From Beroe forskalii (taxonomy: Eukaryota > Ctenophora > Nuda > Beroida > Beroidae), in the NCBI GenBank assembly GCA_011033025.1, contig WFMF01000063.1, positions 246,572 to 310,571 of the forward strand: a stretch of 64,000 nt of DNA. Direction: 5' to 3'. The translations under genes were made by a program, and so were the position numbers. Below the pieces are notes generated by a model, which was not told where the DNA came from, ran no database searches, and saw only the letters and a program-made list of their open reading frames with translations. Shown piece after piece: positions 12,540-23,900 of the stretch. Within the stretch, counting starts at the first letter, position 1; each line of letters opens with the position of its first letter.

Positions 12540-12700
12540 ATTACCTATCCTTATACTTAGTCCTCGATGGGAGGCCCTTTTAACAGATTTTAAATTTGAC
12601 TTGGTGCCTACCCTCAGCACATCCCAAATGCTTCATTATATAACCCAAAGAAAAATATATTTCATGTTTTGTGCTGTAAAAATTTATAATTGAATTGAGT
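12540..12700 (+). mobile_element. 5'-truncated LINE 3' end (copy 1)
   Basis: The sequence CCCTCAGCACA, then AAAAATATAT, then TTGTGCTGTAAAAATTTA and a tail of AATTGAATTG matches the 3' end of the decayed LINE at 57790-57895 in the same order. It is therefore a 5'-truncated copy, or a SINE sharing that tail. Confidence 0.65.
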
Positions 12701-12739
12701 ACAAACCGGGAGAAAAATCAATGAAAATTAAAGGGAGTC

Positions 12740-12880
12740 CCCCGGAATCCCTGACTCAGCACGACCCAGCAGCCTCTTAAGCTCTTACTATATAGAAATC
12801 CAATAGAAAGGGAGAGACACAGTATATTTCAATAATTGTGCTGTAAAATCTTATAATTGAATTGAATTGAATTGACTCGG
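12740..12880 (+). mobile_element. 5'-truncated LINE 3' end (copy 2)
   Basis: Second copy of the same family: CTCAGCACGACC, then GTATATTTCAATAATTGTGC, then an (AATTG)n tail. Directly follows copy 1 in the same orientation. Confidence 0.65.
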
Positions 12881-12962
12881 ACATGATGAAGGCACAAAGC
12901 AGGGAGTTCTAAAAGACGCTAATGAAGCTGGGAAGGGTGCGGTGCAGAAGTGTGCAGAAACT

Positions 12963-13110
12963 AGCTGTTCAATTCAATTCAATTATAATGTTTTACAGCA
13001 CTGAAATTAGAATATATTTTTCTCTTGCTTTATATAGAAGCTTTAAGGTCGTGCTGAGGGCGAGCACCAAGTCAAATCTAAAATCTGTTAATATAGGGCC
13101 ACTCATCAAA
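12963..13110 (-). mobile_element. 5'-truncated LINE 3' end (copy 3, inverted)
   Basis: On the minus strand: AACAGATTTTAGATTTGACT, GGTGCTCGCCCTCAGCACGA, then CAGTGCTGTAAAACATTATA and an (AATTG)n tail starting at 12980 and running leftward. It is closest to copy 1 and opposite in orientation, which gives a small inverted pair. Confidence 0.65.
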
Positions 13111-13667
13111 AGACTAAAAAGGAAGTAAAGATGTGAGGAATGAAGGATTGCATTGAAAACTATATCTAACATATGAATGAATGAATGAATATAAGAAAGA
13201 ATATATTATATAAGAAATACATGAATAAAAGTTACGGGGTCCTAATTTTCTAATTGAACTTCGATATAAAATCATAGATCATTTCGCTAGCTGGCTGAAA
13301 TCAAAGCTTGCCTGACCAGAATTAAATCAAATGACCAGATCCCCAAGAAATTAAAATCACTTGGACTTCAACTGAAATTTATGACAGACAGCCTACCGTT
13401 GAAGTATTTCTAAACAAAGATGACATGGGTTCAAACCACGAGATATATTTCTTGATCAATTGACTTGATAAAATAATAATTATATCAATTTTTGACAGCT
13501 TATATACTTAAAACATCCTTCCTTCTCCTATACATTAAGAAACAAATTTCTTGTGCTATATATTAAGAAACAAATGTCTTGTGCTAAGGCCTGAAAGCAC
13601 ACGTAGACGTTAGCTTTTTCAGTAAATCTCAACTAAGTATAGGTAATAAAGAGAACAAATCAACTAC
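13111..13667. other. Intergenic, no supported gene
   Basis: AT-rich; a short GAAT repeat at 13174-13192 and a 24-bp local duplication (TATTAAGAAACAAAT.TCTTG) at about 13535-13580. Ends at the TAAATC target duplication of the next element. Confidence 0.4.
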
Positions 13668-13673
13668 TAAATC

Positions 13674-16600
13674 AGCCCCCTTCCAGCAGGCGCCCCTGCG
13701 GATCTAATTTGGCAGGATTTGTCTTGAGGACAAATATCGCTGTCTGAGGCACTGATTTGACTCTATATCAATCCTGCGGAAATGAAGGCCGAACCTGCGT
13801 AATCCAGCTCACTTAATTACATAATTAAGTTAAAGCTTGTTGACGAATACTGCGAATTGTGGTCAAATCCTGCGTCGCCCCACCACCGACAGAGCATGGT
13901 TATACCATTTTGGCAGGTTTCTTCTCCTAAATTTTGATTCAATTTTCGCGGGTTGCTGATCGAAAGCGCAGGATTAATGAGTAAAATCCTGGAAGTTCCG
14001 GAGATTTGATTAAGGCAGTCGCAATTTTCTGTAGCACTATCATATGTTTATATGTTCATTCTTACATTCCCTTACACACAATATTTTGTGCACACCACGA
14101 ACTTTGTTCTCTTGTTGTAGACTTTGCTTCGCAGAGAGATGTGAAAATTTGAATGGCATTCAATCGTCATTCCCAAGTTTTCATTTGCAAATGACAAATG
14201 TGAAATGACAAATAGCAAAATGGCAAATTACGCCACCAAAAACCAGAAAAATGTCACCAAAAACCGGCGATAGTCGCCAAAAACCGGCAAAAAAGTCACA
14301 AAAACTGGCAAAAGTCGCCAAAAGCGACAAAAATTAAAGTCGCAAAAAATAGAATTTGGAGAATGAAAATTTCATATTTAAATCAAAATGCATTTTTTAA
14401 TGACAACTGCATATCTTCACGTTAGCACGTTCATTGCAATTGCATAGGTATAGGGGCCGGGATGGTCCTAGGATTTCACGGGCTGAACGCTTATCTGAAA
14501 TTATACTAGGTAGGTACTCATTGAGCTGATAATCAATATGTTTTTATCCGAAGTTTCTAACAAGGTCCTCAAGAAGTTAACGAGGCACTTGAAAATCGGC
14601 TAAAACCAGTCACTTGTTACCTACAACACGCGCAAATCGAGCTGGTAACTTAAAGTTAACCCTCTCATGAGAGCTAATGATATGGTGATCACGCCCGCAC
14701 TCTGGCAGCTTGCCTTAATTTGATTCACATATAAGATCACCATCGGCATAATTATGCAGTTCCGCTTCCGCTTCCAGTTCAATTGAGGAAGTTGTTTGTC
14801 GTTTCATGCTAAACCTAACTATTGGCTTATTGGCGAGCTGAATGTGTGTACACTGTACCTACCTACAGGGCTACAGTGTGCAATGAGAGTGTGGATTGTG
14901 TGAACATTAGGTACCTATAATACATTACTGATTGATATTCAAACCTCTAGAAGTAATCTGAATAGTGAATATTTCGAGGTTCAGCAAAATACAAATTATC
15001 ATAAATGATACCTTTCCTTACATTAAAGATCCGGGAGGTCGGGGAAATTTATTTTCAAAGATAAAATTGTATACAATTTGTATACAATTAAATTGCACTC
15101 ATAATCATAGTTGGAATCGTCAAAAAATGAGCAAATGACTTCCTCGATACTTTATTAACCCTTAATATCGAGTCGAGTCGTCGTGTCGATTCGATTCGAG
15201 GCGTCGATTCGAGTCGTCGAGTTGTCGAGATGTCGAGTCGAGTCGTCGAGTCGAGTCGTCGAGTCGAGTCGTCGAGTCGAGTCGTTGAGTCGAGTCGTTG
15301 AGTCGAGTCGTTGAGTCGAGTCGTTGAGTCGAGTCGTTGAGTCGAGTCGTTGAGTCGAGTCGTTGAGTCGAGTCGTTGAGTCGAGTCGTTGAGTCGACTG
15401 TCGAGTCGTTGAGTCGAGTCGTTGAGTCGAGTCGTTGAGTCGAGTCGTTGAGTCGAGTCGTTGAGTCGAGTCGTTGAGTCGAGTCGTTGAGTCGAGTCGT
15501 TGAGTCGAGTCGTTGAGTCGAGTCGTTGAGTCGAGTCGTTGAGTCGAGTCGTTGAGTCGAGTCGTTGAGTCGAGTCGTTGAGTCGAGTCGTTGAGTCGAG
15601 TCGTTGAGTCGAGTCGTTGAGTCGAGTCGTTGAGTCGAGTCGTTGAGTCGAGTCGTTGAGTCGAGTTGTTGAGTCGAGTCGAGTCGTCGAGTCATCGAGT
15701 CGTCGGGTCGAGTCGTCGATTCGAGTCGTCGAGTCGAGTCAAGTCGTCGTGTCGTTGAGTCGAGTCGATTGGAGTCGTTGAGTCGAGTCGTTGAGTCGAG
15801 TCGTTGAGTCGAGTCGTTGAGTCGAGTCGTTGAGTCGAGTCGTTGAGTCGAGTCGTTGAATCGAGTCGTTGTGTCGAGTCGTTGAGTCGATTCGTTGAGT
15901 CGAGTCGTCGAGTCGAGTCGTTGAGTCGAATCGTTGAGTCGAGTCGTTGAGTCGAGTCGTTGAGTCGAGTCGTTGAGTCGGGTCGTTGAGTCGAGTCGTT
16001 GAGTCGAGTCGTTGAGTCGAGTCGTTGAGTCGAGTCGTTGAGTCGAGTCGTTGAGTCGAGTCGTTGAGTCGGGTCGTTGAGTCGAGTCGTTGAGTCGAGT
16101 CGTTGAGTCGAGTCGTCGTTGATTCGTCGAGTCGTCGAGTCGAGTCGTTGATTCGTCGAGTCGTCGAGTCATCGAGTCGTTGAGTCGAGTCGTTGAGTCG
16201 AGTCGTTGAGTCGAGTCGTTGAGTCGAGTCGTTGAGTCGAGTCGTTGAGTCCGAGTCGTTCGAGTCGAGTCGTTGAGTCGAATCGTTGAGTCGAGTCGTT
16301 GAGTCGAGTCGTTGAGTCGAGTCGTTGAGTCGAGTCGTTGAGTCGAGTCGTTGAGTCGAGTCGTTGAGTCGAGTCGTTGAGTCGAATCGTTGAGTCGAGT
16401 CGTTGAGTCGAGTTGTTGAGTCGAGTTGTTGAGTCGATTCGAGTCGTCGAGTCATCGAGTCGTCCCTCACTATACTTCCGTCGATTCGAGTCGTCGAGTC
16501 GAGTCGTTGAGTCAAGTCGTCGTGTCGTTGAGTCGAGTCGATTCGAGTCGTCGAGTCGTTGAGTCGAGTCGTTGAGTCGAGTCGTTGAGTCGAGTCGTTG

Positions 16601-18390
16601 AGTCGAGTCGTTGAGTCGAGTCGTTGAGTCGAGTCGTTGAGTCGAGTTGTTGAGTTGAGTCGTTGAGTCAGAGTCGTTGAGTCGTCGTTGAGTCGAGTCG
16701 TTGAGTCGGGTCGTTGAGTCGGGTCGTTGAGTCGAGTCGTTGAGTCGAGTCGTTGAGTCGAGTCGTTGAGTCGAGTCGTTGAGTCGAGTCGTTGAGTCGA
16801 GTCGTTGAGTCGAGTCGTTGAGTCGAGTCGTTGAGTCGAGTCGTTGAGTCGAGTCGTTGAGTCGAGTCGTTGAGTCGAGTCGTTGAGTCGAGTCGTTGAG
16901 TCGAGTCGTTGAGTCGAGTCGTTGAGTCGAGTCGTTGAGTCGAGTCGTCGAGTCGAGTCAAGTCGTCGTGTCGTTGAGTCGAGTCGATTCGAGTCGTCGA
17001 GTCGTTGAGTCGAGTCGTTGAGTCGAGTCGTTGAGTCGAGTCGTTGAGTCGAGTCGTTGAGTCGAGTCGTTGAGTCGAGTCGTTGAGTCGAGTCGTTGAG
17101 TCGAGTCGTTGAGTCGAGTCGTTGAGTCGAGTCGTTGAGTCGAGTCGTTGAGTCGAGTCGTTGAGTCGAGTCGAGTCGTCGAGTCATCGAGTCGTCGGGT
17201 CGAGTGTCGATTCGAGTCGTCGAGTCGAGTCAAGTCGTCGTGTCGTTGAGTCGAGTCGTTGAGTCGAGTCGTTGAGTCGAGTCGTTGAGTTGAGTCGTTG
17301 AGTCGAGTCGTTGAGTCGAGTCGTTGAGTCGAATCGTTGAGTTGAGTCGTTGAGTCGAGTCGTTGAGTCGTTGAGTCGAGTCGTTGAGTCGAGTCGTTAA
17401 GTCGAGTCGTTGAGTCGAGTCGTTGAGTCGAGTCGTTGAGTCGAGTCGTCGAGTCGAGTCGTTGAGTCGAGTCGTTGAGTCGAGTCGTTGAGTCGAATCG
17501 TTGAGTTGAGTCGTTGAGTCGAGTCGTTGAGTCGAGTCGTTGAGTCGACATAAAACAACGGAAATGAACAGTCGTGAGATGAAATATGGTGAGATGAAGT
17601 TTCGGGAGATGTCATATGTCGCTGTTCCTTTTTGAACACTCATAGTGGTTTCTATAAGTTTCTAGAAAAATGGGAACTTTTGTCATTTTTGGAGAATTTT
17701 ACCGTTTTTGGTGGCTTTTTGCATGCTTTTGGCGACTTTTTGCCGATTTTTGGAGACTTCTTGGCAGATTTTTGTCGTTTTTAGCGTACTCCGAGTAGAA
17801 AACCGGGGTAAGTACCCAAAATATATCTACAATGACAGATATAATTATAAATGACTAATATTTTAATTTTTCATAAAACTTTAAGTCTAAATTTTCTTAC
17901 GTTATTCCCATTTCCTTTCAGAGTTTAAGCATCAGAAATCTCAAAAACCTGCGAAACTAGGAGAGATTTCAGCCGATAGAGAAGTTTATAATGCCAAATA
18001 ACTGAATAAATTTGCTTGGTAATACAAAGGCGTAGGTAGATATATACTTGTAGTTCCGTGATATTTAGCGTCAAATCCTGCCAATTAAGGTTCGAAACAG
18101 CTATAATGTAGTTACTCCTAATCAAATCATGCTCCCCGTGAAGACGTCCAAAATTAACAGAGAATCCTGCAAAATAACTGGACATGGCGTTGTTGAGGGC
18201 ATGGTTTGAGCCAATTTGGCAGGATAAGTGGATAAATAATTAGAATCAAATCCCTGCCGAATCGGTGAATAATACACGAACAATCCTGCCTTAATTAGAT
18301 CACCTGGCAGGCATGATAAATCGGCAGGATTCATTCAAATTAGGCAGAAGTTAACATTAAATTGGCAGGGGCGCCTGCTGGAAGGGGGCT
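13674..18390. mobile_element. 4.7-kb non-autonomous DNA transposon with internal 13-bp minisatellite (copy 1)
   Basis: Termini are inverted repeats of about 26 bp beginning AGCCCCCTTCCAGCAGGCG. They are flanked by a 6-bp direct repeat TAAATC (13668-13673 and 18391-18396). Next to both ends are many copies, in both orientations, of AATCCTGC or its complement (about 7 in the left 340 bp, about 10 in the right 450 bp), as expected of subterminal transposase-binding sites. Inside these are degenerate GTCGCCAAAAACCGG arrays (14216-14345, and inverted at 17697-17785) and a 2.4-kb minisatellite. No transposase, integrase or polymerase ORF is present. A 6-bp duplication with AG...CT ends fits Maverick/Polinton, and 6-bp duplications are also known in IS3EU and Dada. 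The superfamily is unresolved. Confidence 0.85.
15168..17548. repeat. 13-bp minisatellite, about 180 units (copy 1)
   Basis: Unit TTGAGTCGAGTCG, with variants such as GTCGAGTCG blocks that recur at intervals and suggest higher-order structure. The complementary strand reads RLDSTTRLNDSTQ in every frame, because 13 is not a multiple of three and the unit contains no stop in any phase. The long minus-strand ORFs here are therefore artefacts of the repeat. Confidence 0.95.
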
Positions 18391-18469
18391 TAAATCTAAC
18401 TGATACATATTCCTCTTGATTGTTCACACTTCACAGGGTCATAGAATTGAAAGAAATTCTAACGGCAAT

Positions 18470-18600
18470 AGATTGAAAGAATTTGAATAATGAATTTGAA
18501 TAAAATGTTTACAGCACAATGACAATGAATATATTATCTCGAGTTTACATGATGAATGAAGTTTAGCTTCTAGGTTGTGCTGAGAAATTTCACAAGAAAC
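18470..18600 (-). mobile_element. LINE 3' end fragment (copy 4, inverted)
   Basis: On the minus strand, GTGCTGTAAAC and an ATTCAAATTC-type tail, with TGCTGAG upstream, match the 3' end of the decayed LINE near 57790-57895. It lies just outside the 4.7-kb element. Confidence 0.5.
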
Positions 18601-19079
18601 AATGCCAAATCATGATGACAATATACCTTCATTTAAGAAAATACATGAATGTTAAAAGATAACTAGCAATAAAGTAAAAGCAAAATTGAAAGCACCCAGC
18701 GAACACTGTGCACTCGTTGGGGTGCGCGGCGTACATGAAAATGTCATTCGCGCGTTACGTTAAGGGAACCTTTAAGGAAAAATCCAATTATTTGGAGATT
18801 GTACGTTATCATTCAATATGATACCTACGCAATTCACAACATCGATTATGTATCGAAACTTGATGATCATGCATATAAATTGATTTGATCGATAGGTCAA
18901 AGAAATAACCAAATTAGTCAATCTAAATCTGTTATAAACGGCTGAATAACAAGCGAAAAATTGAAATATGGAATATCAGACAACTCACGGCTGAATTTGA
19001 AACCATATGCGTGCAATATTATTTCTAATCTTAAACGACACCATCCAGATTGACGCTATCTCAGAGTGACACCGATACA
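18601..19079. other. Intergenic, no supported gene
   Basis: AT-rich sequence between the LINE fragment and a short minisatellite. Nothing recognised. Confidence 0.4.
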
Positions 19080-19260
19080 CCATCCATATTGACACCATTC
19101 AGATTACACCATTCAAATTACACCATTCAAATTGACACATTCAAATTGACACCATTCAAATTGACACCATTCAAATTGACACCATTCAAATTGACACCAT
19201 TCAAATTGATACCATTCAAATTGACACCATTCAAATTGTGGTGGCACCATTCAGATTTGA
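19080..19260 (+). repeat. 15-bp minisatellite
   Basis: About ten units of ATTCAAATTGACACC with variants. The period is divisible by three, so one frame reads FKLTP repeatedly. The short ORF has no other support. Confidence 0.85.
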
Positions 19261-19289
19261 CACCATGCAGATTGACGCCACCTGATTGA

Positions 19290-19565
19290 CACCTGGTAGG
19301 GGAAAGGGGGTTTACGGGCGGGCGCGCCCCCCGCCCTTTTCCCGGCGCGCGCTTGCCCGAAAACGAAAGGGCCTCGGGCTTGCAAACCCATATCCTATTT
19401 GCGTTGCGCGGCGCGGCGCGCGTACGCACATGCCTATGCGGGCTTAGGAAGGGTCAGACAACGTCTGACATTACGGTACTAGGGAAGCGCGCGGCGCGTA
19501 CACACACACCTATGCAGGCTTAGGAAGTACGCGCCGCGCGCTTTCCTATTTGCCCTAACCAGCGC
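19290..19565. repeat. GC-rich CpG-dense repeat block, left flank of palindrome
   Basis: GC and CpG content jump sharply (GGCGCGCGC, GCGCGGCGCGTAC). The motifs AGGCTTAGGAAG and CTATTTGCCCTAACCAGCGC recur, partly inverted, at 54590-55400 on the other side of the palindrome. GTCAGACAACGTCTGAC is at 19449. Confidence 0.6.
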
Positions 19566-20369
19566 TTTTTTTTAAAGGTGTGTTTTTAGTGGAAGCTATT
19601 GTCTTGATATAATGAAATGAATTGTGATGGTTTAATACCATAAATTATTCTATTTCTATTTCTTTGACTGATATGTGTGCTTGTAGGTCGAAAGTAACAA
19701 GTCAAAAAGTGGGTCAATAGGGCTCAATAAAGACCCTTTTTGGTTTGGCCATTGCAATCACATACCATGGTTTCAATCTTCATGAGAGATAAGGAAAAGT
19801 ATCCCATGTGAACATGAAAACCATCCAAACTGGGGATACGAAAAAATTCAACCAAGGTTCTTCCATGGAATTGGCCCTTTGTTTTCAACCTACCTTTCAA
19901 CAGCTATTGCTTTGGACTTATGAAGGCATCAGGCATATGTGTAATATTACATTACATTACATTGCATGCGTGGAAGCTAATGTTCCTTGTTAAAATGTTA
20001 TAAAGTGATATATTTACCAGCTAGTTGTATTTTATATTTGATATTAAAGTTTGTTTTTCCCATGGTTGCACATAATATCACCTTTGGTTAATTCATCATG
20101 TTCATTTTTCATTAACTGTGGCATGCTTTTATAGTTTTTACATCCTTTTGAATGGTTTTCACATTTCCATTTCACCACACTATCATAATCTCAGAATGTT
20201 GTGTCACACTTTGTGGAGTTCCTGAAGAAGAGATATTTTATCTCGAAACTGACAGTTGAATAGCGGTGCAAAGTGTATGGGTTCGATTTCATATTTGAGA
20301 ATTTTTGTGTTTCACTGAAATGATCAATCACTTCAAACAAGTGCATAAATTATTTCTTTATTTAATATA

Positions 20370-20810
20370 TGCCTGCACACCACTCATCTTGGTGTGACTC
20401 ATTAAGATCCTACTGCTCTCCACATAGCATTTCCTAAAGGGATCATGTTGGTGTTCAAGTATGGAGTTGGAGAAAAGTCTTGCAGATTGATGTCTTGAAG
20501 AAATATTTCTTTTTGATTCAAATATATCCTTGAATTCCTTGTTTTATTGACCAGAAAAAATAGCCTGGGAATTAATTTTATACAGATAATAAAAACTCGA
20601 ATCTTCACCCCGAAAGCTGAGGTAGGTATTGGACTGAAGATGCCTGCACACCTCTCATCTTGGTATGACTCATTAAGATCCTACTGCTCTCCACATTGCA
20701 TTACCTAAAGGAATCATATTGGTGTTCAAGTACGGAGTTGGAGAAAAGTCTTGCAGATTGATGTCTTGAAGAAAGATTTCTTTTTAATTCAAATCGAATC
20801 TTCACTGTTT
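20370..20810. repeat. Local tandem duplication (~270 bp), left arm only
   Basis: Two copies of a segment with TGCCTGCACACC, AAGATCCTACTGCTCTCCAC and GGAGTTGGAGAAAAGTCTTG begin near 20370 and 20640. The right arm has one copy (53340-53580). A minus-strand frame in each copy could encode about 35 residues ending NAMWRAVGS. The right-arm copy has a stop within it. I do not call a gene. Confidence 0.7.
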
Positions 20811-20921
20811 ATAAAATGCAAAATTGCAAATATTCTGTAAGATATTGGCTAAGTAGATAGACATTTTGATGATAATAGACAACAAAATTTATTTCACTTT
20901 GTATTTGCAAATTCCAGATAT

Positions 20922-23900
20922 ATGGAGGAATGGTTTGGAGTTCATCTAAAAGACACTTTCCATGCTTTCTTCAAAGATTCAGACCCAGCTGATCATATAC
21001 AATCACTTTATGCTAACTATGGGTCAGCATCATTTATATTCATTAGAATACCCTGGCCCTTTTTAAACTCTTCAAAATATCCATCCATAGTCTTTGATAA
21101 TAAGAATATTTTAGAAATGATTCAATTGACTTAAACATTGTGCATTTAAACATTTCAAAATTTATATTTTTGTCATTGAAAAATCATTACTCTGGCATGT
21201 TTTCTTAAATTTTTCTATTACATGATATATATGTCTAATTTAATGATACCTTTCAGGCCATATAAGCCCCACACCTCAGTAGCTTGTTGCTATATAAAAT
21301 GTATTGTAAGTATCCACTTCACTATTCATTGTTTTTTGTTTTCATATGTAGGTTTTTTTGGGAACATGATTGCTTGTGAACATTAAATTGTGATTTGTTA
21401 TCTGTAGCCTAGGTACCACCAATCAAGTGAGATGTAGCTTATCACACTATGCAGTTATCTTTTGGCCATTTCAGAAAGTCATAAGTTGCTGGGATGAAGA
21501 TGCTATTTTAGATGCTTATAATTATGTGAAGAAAACCTACAAAATGATTGTGAAGCTACAAGCAAGTTATCAGATATATGGAACTCCACTAGAGAAGCTA
21601 TCATTAAAAGTTTATACAAATTTATAGCTTATTGATTTTATCATGATCTGATCTTTGCTATCTTTTTTATTAATTGTTTTTTGTGCTAAAGTGACTGTGC
21701 TAAGTTTAATTTCAAAGGATTGATTCTTTAATTGTTGATAAATAGATAGCCTTAAGCCTAAGTTCTTCTAACCAACTAGTCTTCAACTCTTCGATTATGA
21801 ATTGATTTTTGACTACTTCAGGTACTGGGTGCTGAGACTTTGTTGCTAGCTGCTGTTATGAAAATGTCTGTGAAAAGAAGTCTCAAGCATTATTTCAAAG
21901 CAGGTGGCATTCAAACTTAAACGATATAATTTTTGTCCCTTCATATTTCATGTTCACAAAGTGATTCATGAGATCTTAATCTTTCAAATTAACTGATAAT
22001 ATTCTTACAGGATTGAACCTAAGAACATCTTGGCAGATATTCAACTCAGTGCAAATGAAAATATCAGAAATTTCCAAAGCCTGTGGGATAAACAACCCAG
22101 CCATTGGTAAAAAAACTGACCATAGTGTAAGCAGGGGCGTAGCCAGGGGGGAGGCGACACAGGCGGTCGCCTCCCCCTTTTCAGATGAGTAGAAAAAAAA
22201 CTAATTTTGCCCAATTTTATAAATCTGCTTTTCAACGCAGAAAATATATTTCATTTAAATTTAATCAACTACTAGGTTTTCAATTTAGTTCGTCCAATGA
22301 TGAGTGAAGTTTGTTTAAATACGTTAGAGGATCAGTGCAAAACAGTTCTGTTTCTTACATTTCTCTGGGGCGAAACTAGTATTGTAAAATCATATCACTG
22401 CTCGGTAGGTTAAATATTTTGGTTCCAACTTAAAAGAGGTTGAGGTGTAACTCGTTCTGTTGTTCAGCTAAATCATAATATTATGACGATCTATCAATGT
22501 GATTTGATTCCATTGAAAGATTGAAACATCGTGCATTTTATTAGCTGGGATTATTAGTAAACATAGATGGTAAATTTGCGACTTAATCCGGTGAAATGCC
22601 CATCACCCATATAATATCTCATTCGCAGTCTAATCAGTTCAAGATGCTTTTTTCGGCTATTTATTCGGTTATCAGTTGGTTTAATAGGTAACTCGGTAAT
22701 CTGCCGATGCACACCTGGGGCACATCCTGGGCACACCTGGGGCACACCTGGGGCACATTTCGGGCACACCTCGGGCACACTTCGGGCACAAGACACACCT
22801 GGGGCACATTTGAGCACAACCACCTGGGGCACACCTCGGGCACCCTGGGGCACATCTCGGACACAATTAATGCACAAACCATATATGGGGCACAACCACC
22901 TGAGGGCACATTTCGGGCACACCTGGGGCACATCTCGGGTTGTAGAAGTTAGAGCGAGTGATCTTGCTTGCTGCAAAAGCTTCCCTCATTGACAGCCGTA
23001 GCACAGTTGCAGCATCTTTTTGTAGCGGACCTCTATGTTGGTGAGGGAGCTGCTCTTTTTCCCTCGCTTCATCTTCGTCGGGGCTGGTGCGGAGGAACTA
23101 GGTGGACTGAACTGATCGATAGCTGTATGTCTTGTGCCCGAGGTGTGCCCGAAATGTGCCCGAGATGTGCCCCAGGTGTGCCCAGGTGTGCGCCCCAGGT
23201 GTGCATCGGCAGATTACCGAGTTACCGTTTAATATTATAAATTGGAAAAATTTTTCAACATTCACAAGCTATTACCTATCTACCAAAACATAATTTTGAC
23301 TACCAAGTCTGTGCATATAACTTAACAATCAAATCCTTTATTTTGCTGCCTATTTTGCTGGAAAATTCTCTAAAACACCTTCATTTTCCAAAAATTTTTC
23401 TCGGGGGGCTCCGCCCCCCTAACTCCCCGGCAGCACTGTCAGTGCTGGCTTCGCGCCAGCACTGTCAAGAATTCTCTGCTGGCGCTACGCGCCAGCAGCC
23501 GCCTCCCCCTTCTGAAAATCCTGGCTACGCCCCTGAGTGTAAGGTATTTTTGGACATCTTCATATATTAATGAACCTAATGCTCAAAAGAATGGTATTTA
23601 TTGGAAGATAACTTAATTCCAATAATTATATTTGAATTTAAAAAAATCTTTCCAATGATAATTTTAAATTGTTCTATTGAGTCATGAATAAAACGTAATA
23701 ACCTGTTTCAGATGACTTGATATCAGAAGAGCTCATTAATGACAAATGCAGAGTAGAAAAATTTTCACCCCAAACTGAAGGATATGATGAGAATGAAGCT
23801 AAATTCATTGCCTCCTTTGATATGGTCGAAGATATCCAGTCGTTCATGGGAAGCAATGGTAATCACATGTTCATTGTCCAATCCACTCAACCAAATACCA

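Noticed and set aside
15162-17643. Minus-strand ORFs of up to 482 residues rich in Arg, Leu, Asp, Ser, Thr
   Set aside because: They are the 13-bp minisatellite read in three phases. Overlapping frames give the same peptide, and there is no codon or domain signal.
13674-18390. Complete Maverick/Polinton element
   Set aside because: Terminus and 6-bp duplication fit, but there is no polymerase, integrase, protease or capsid-like ORF and the inverted repeats are only about 26 bp. Only a possible non-autonomous relative.
22554-23240. Cys/Pro-rich ORFs (CPRCAP-type repeats) resembling a Cys-rich secreted protein
   Set aside because: They are translations of the 11-bp minisatellite inside the nested element.
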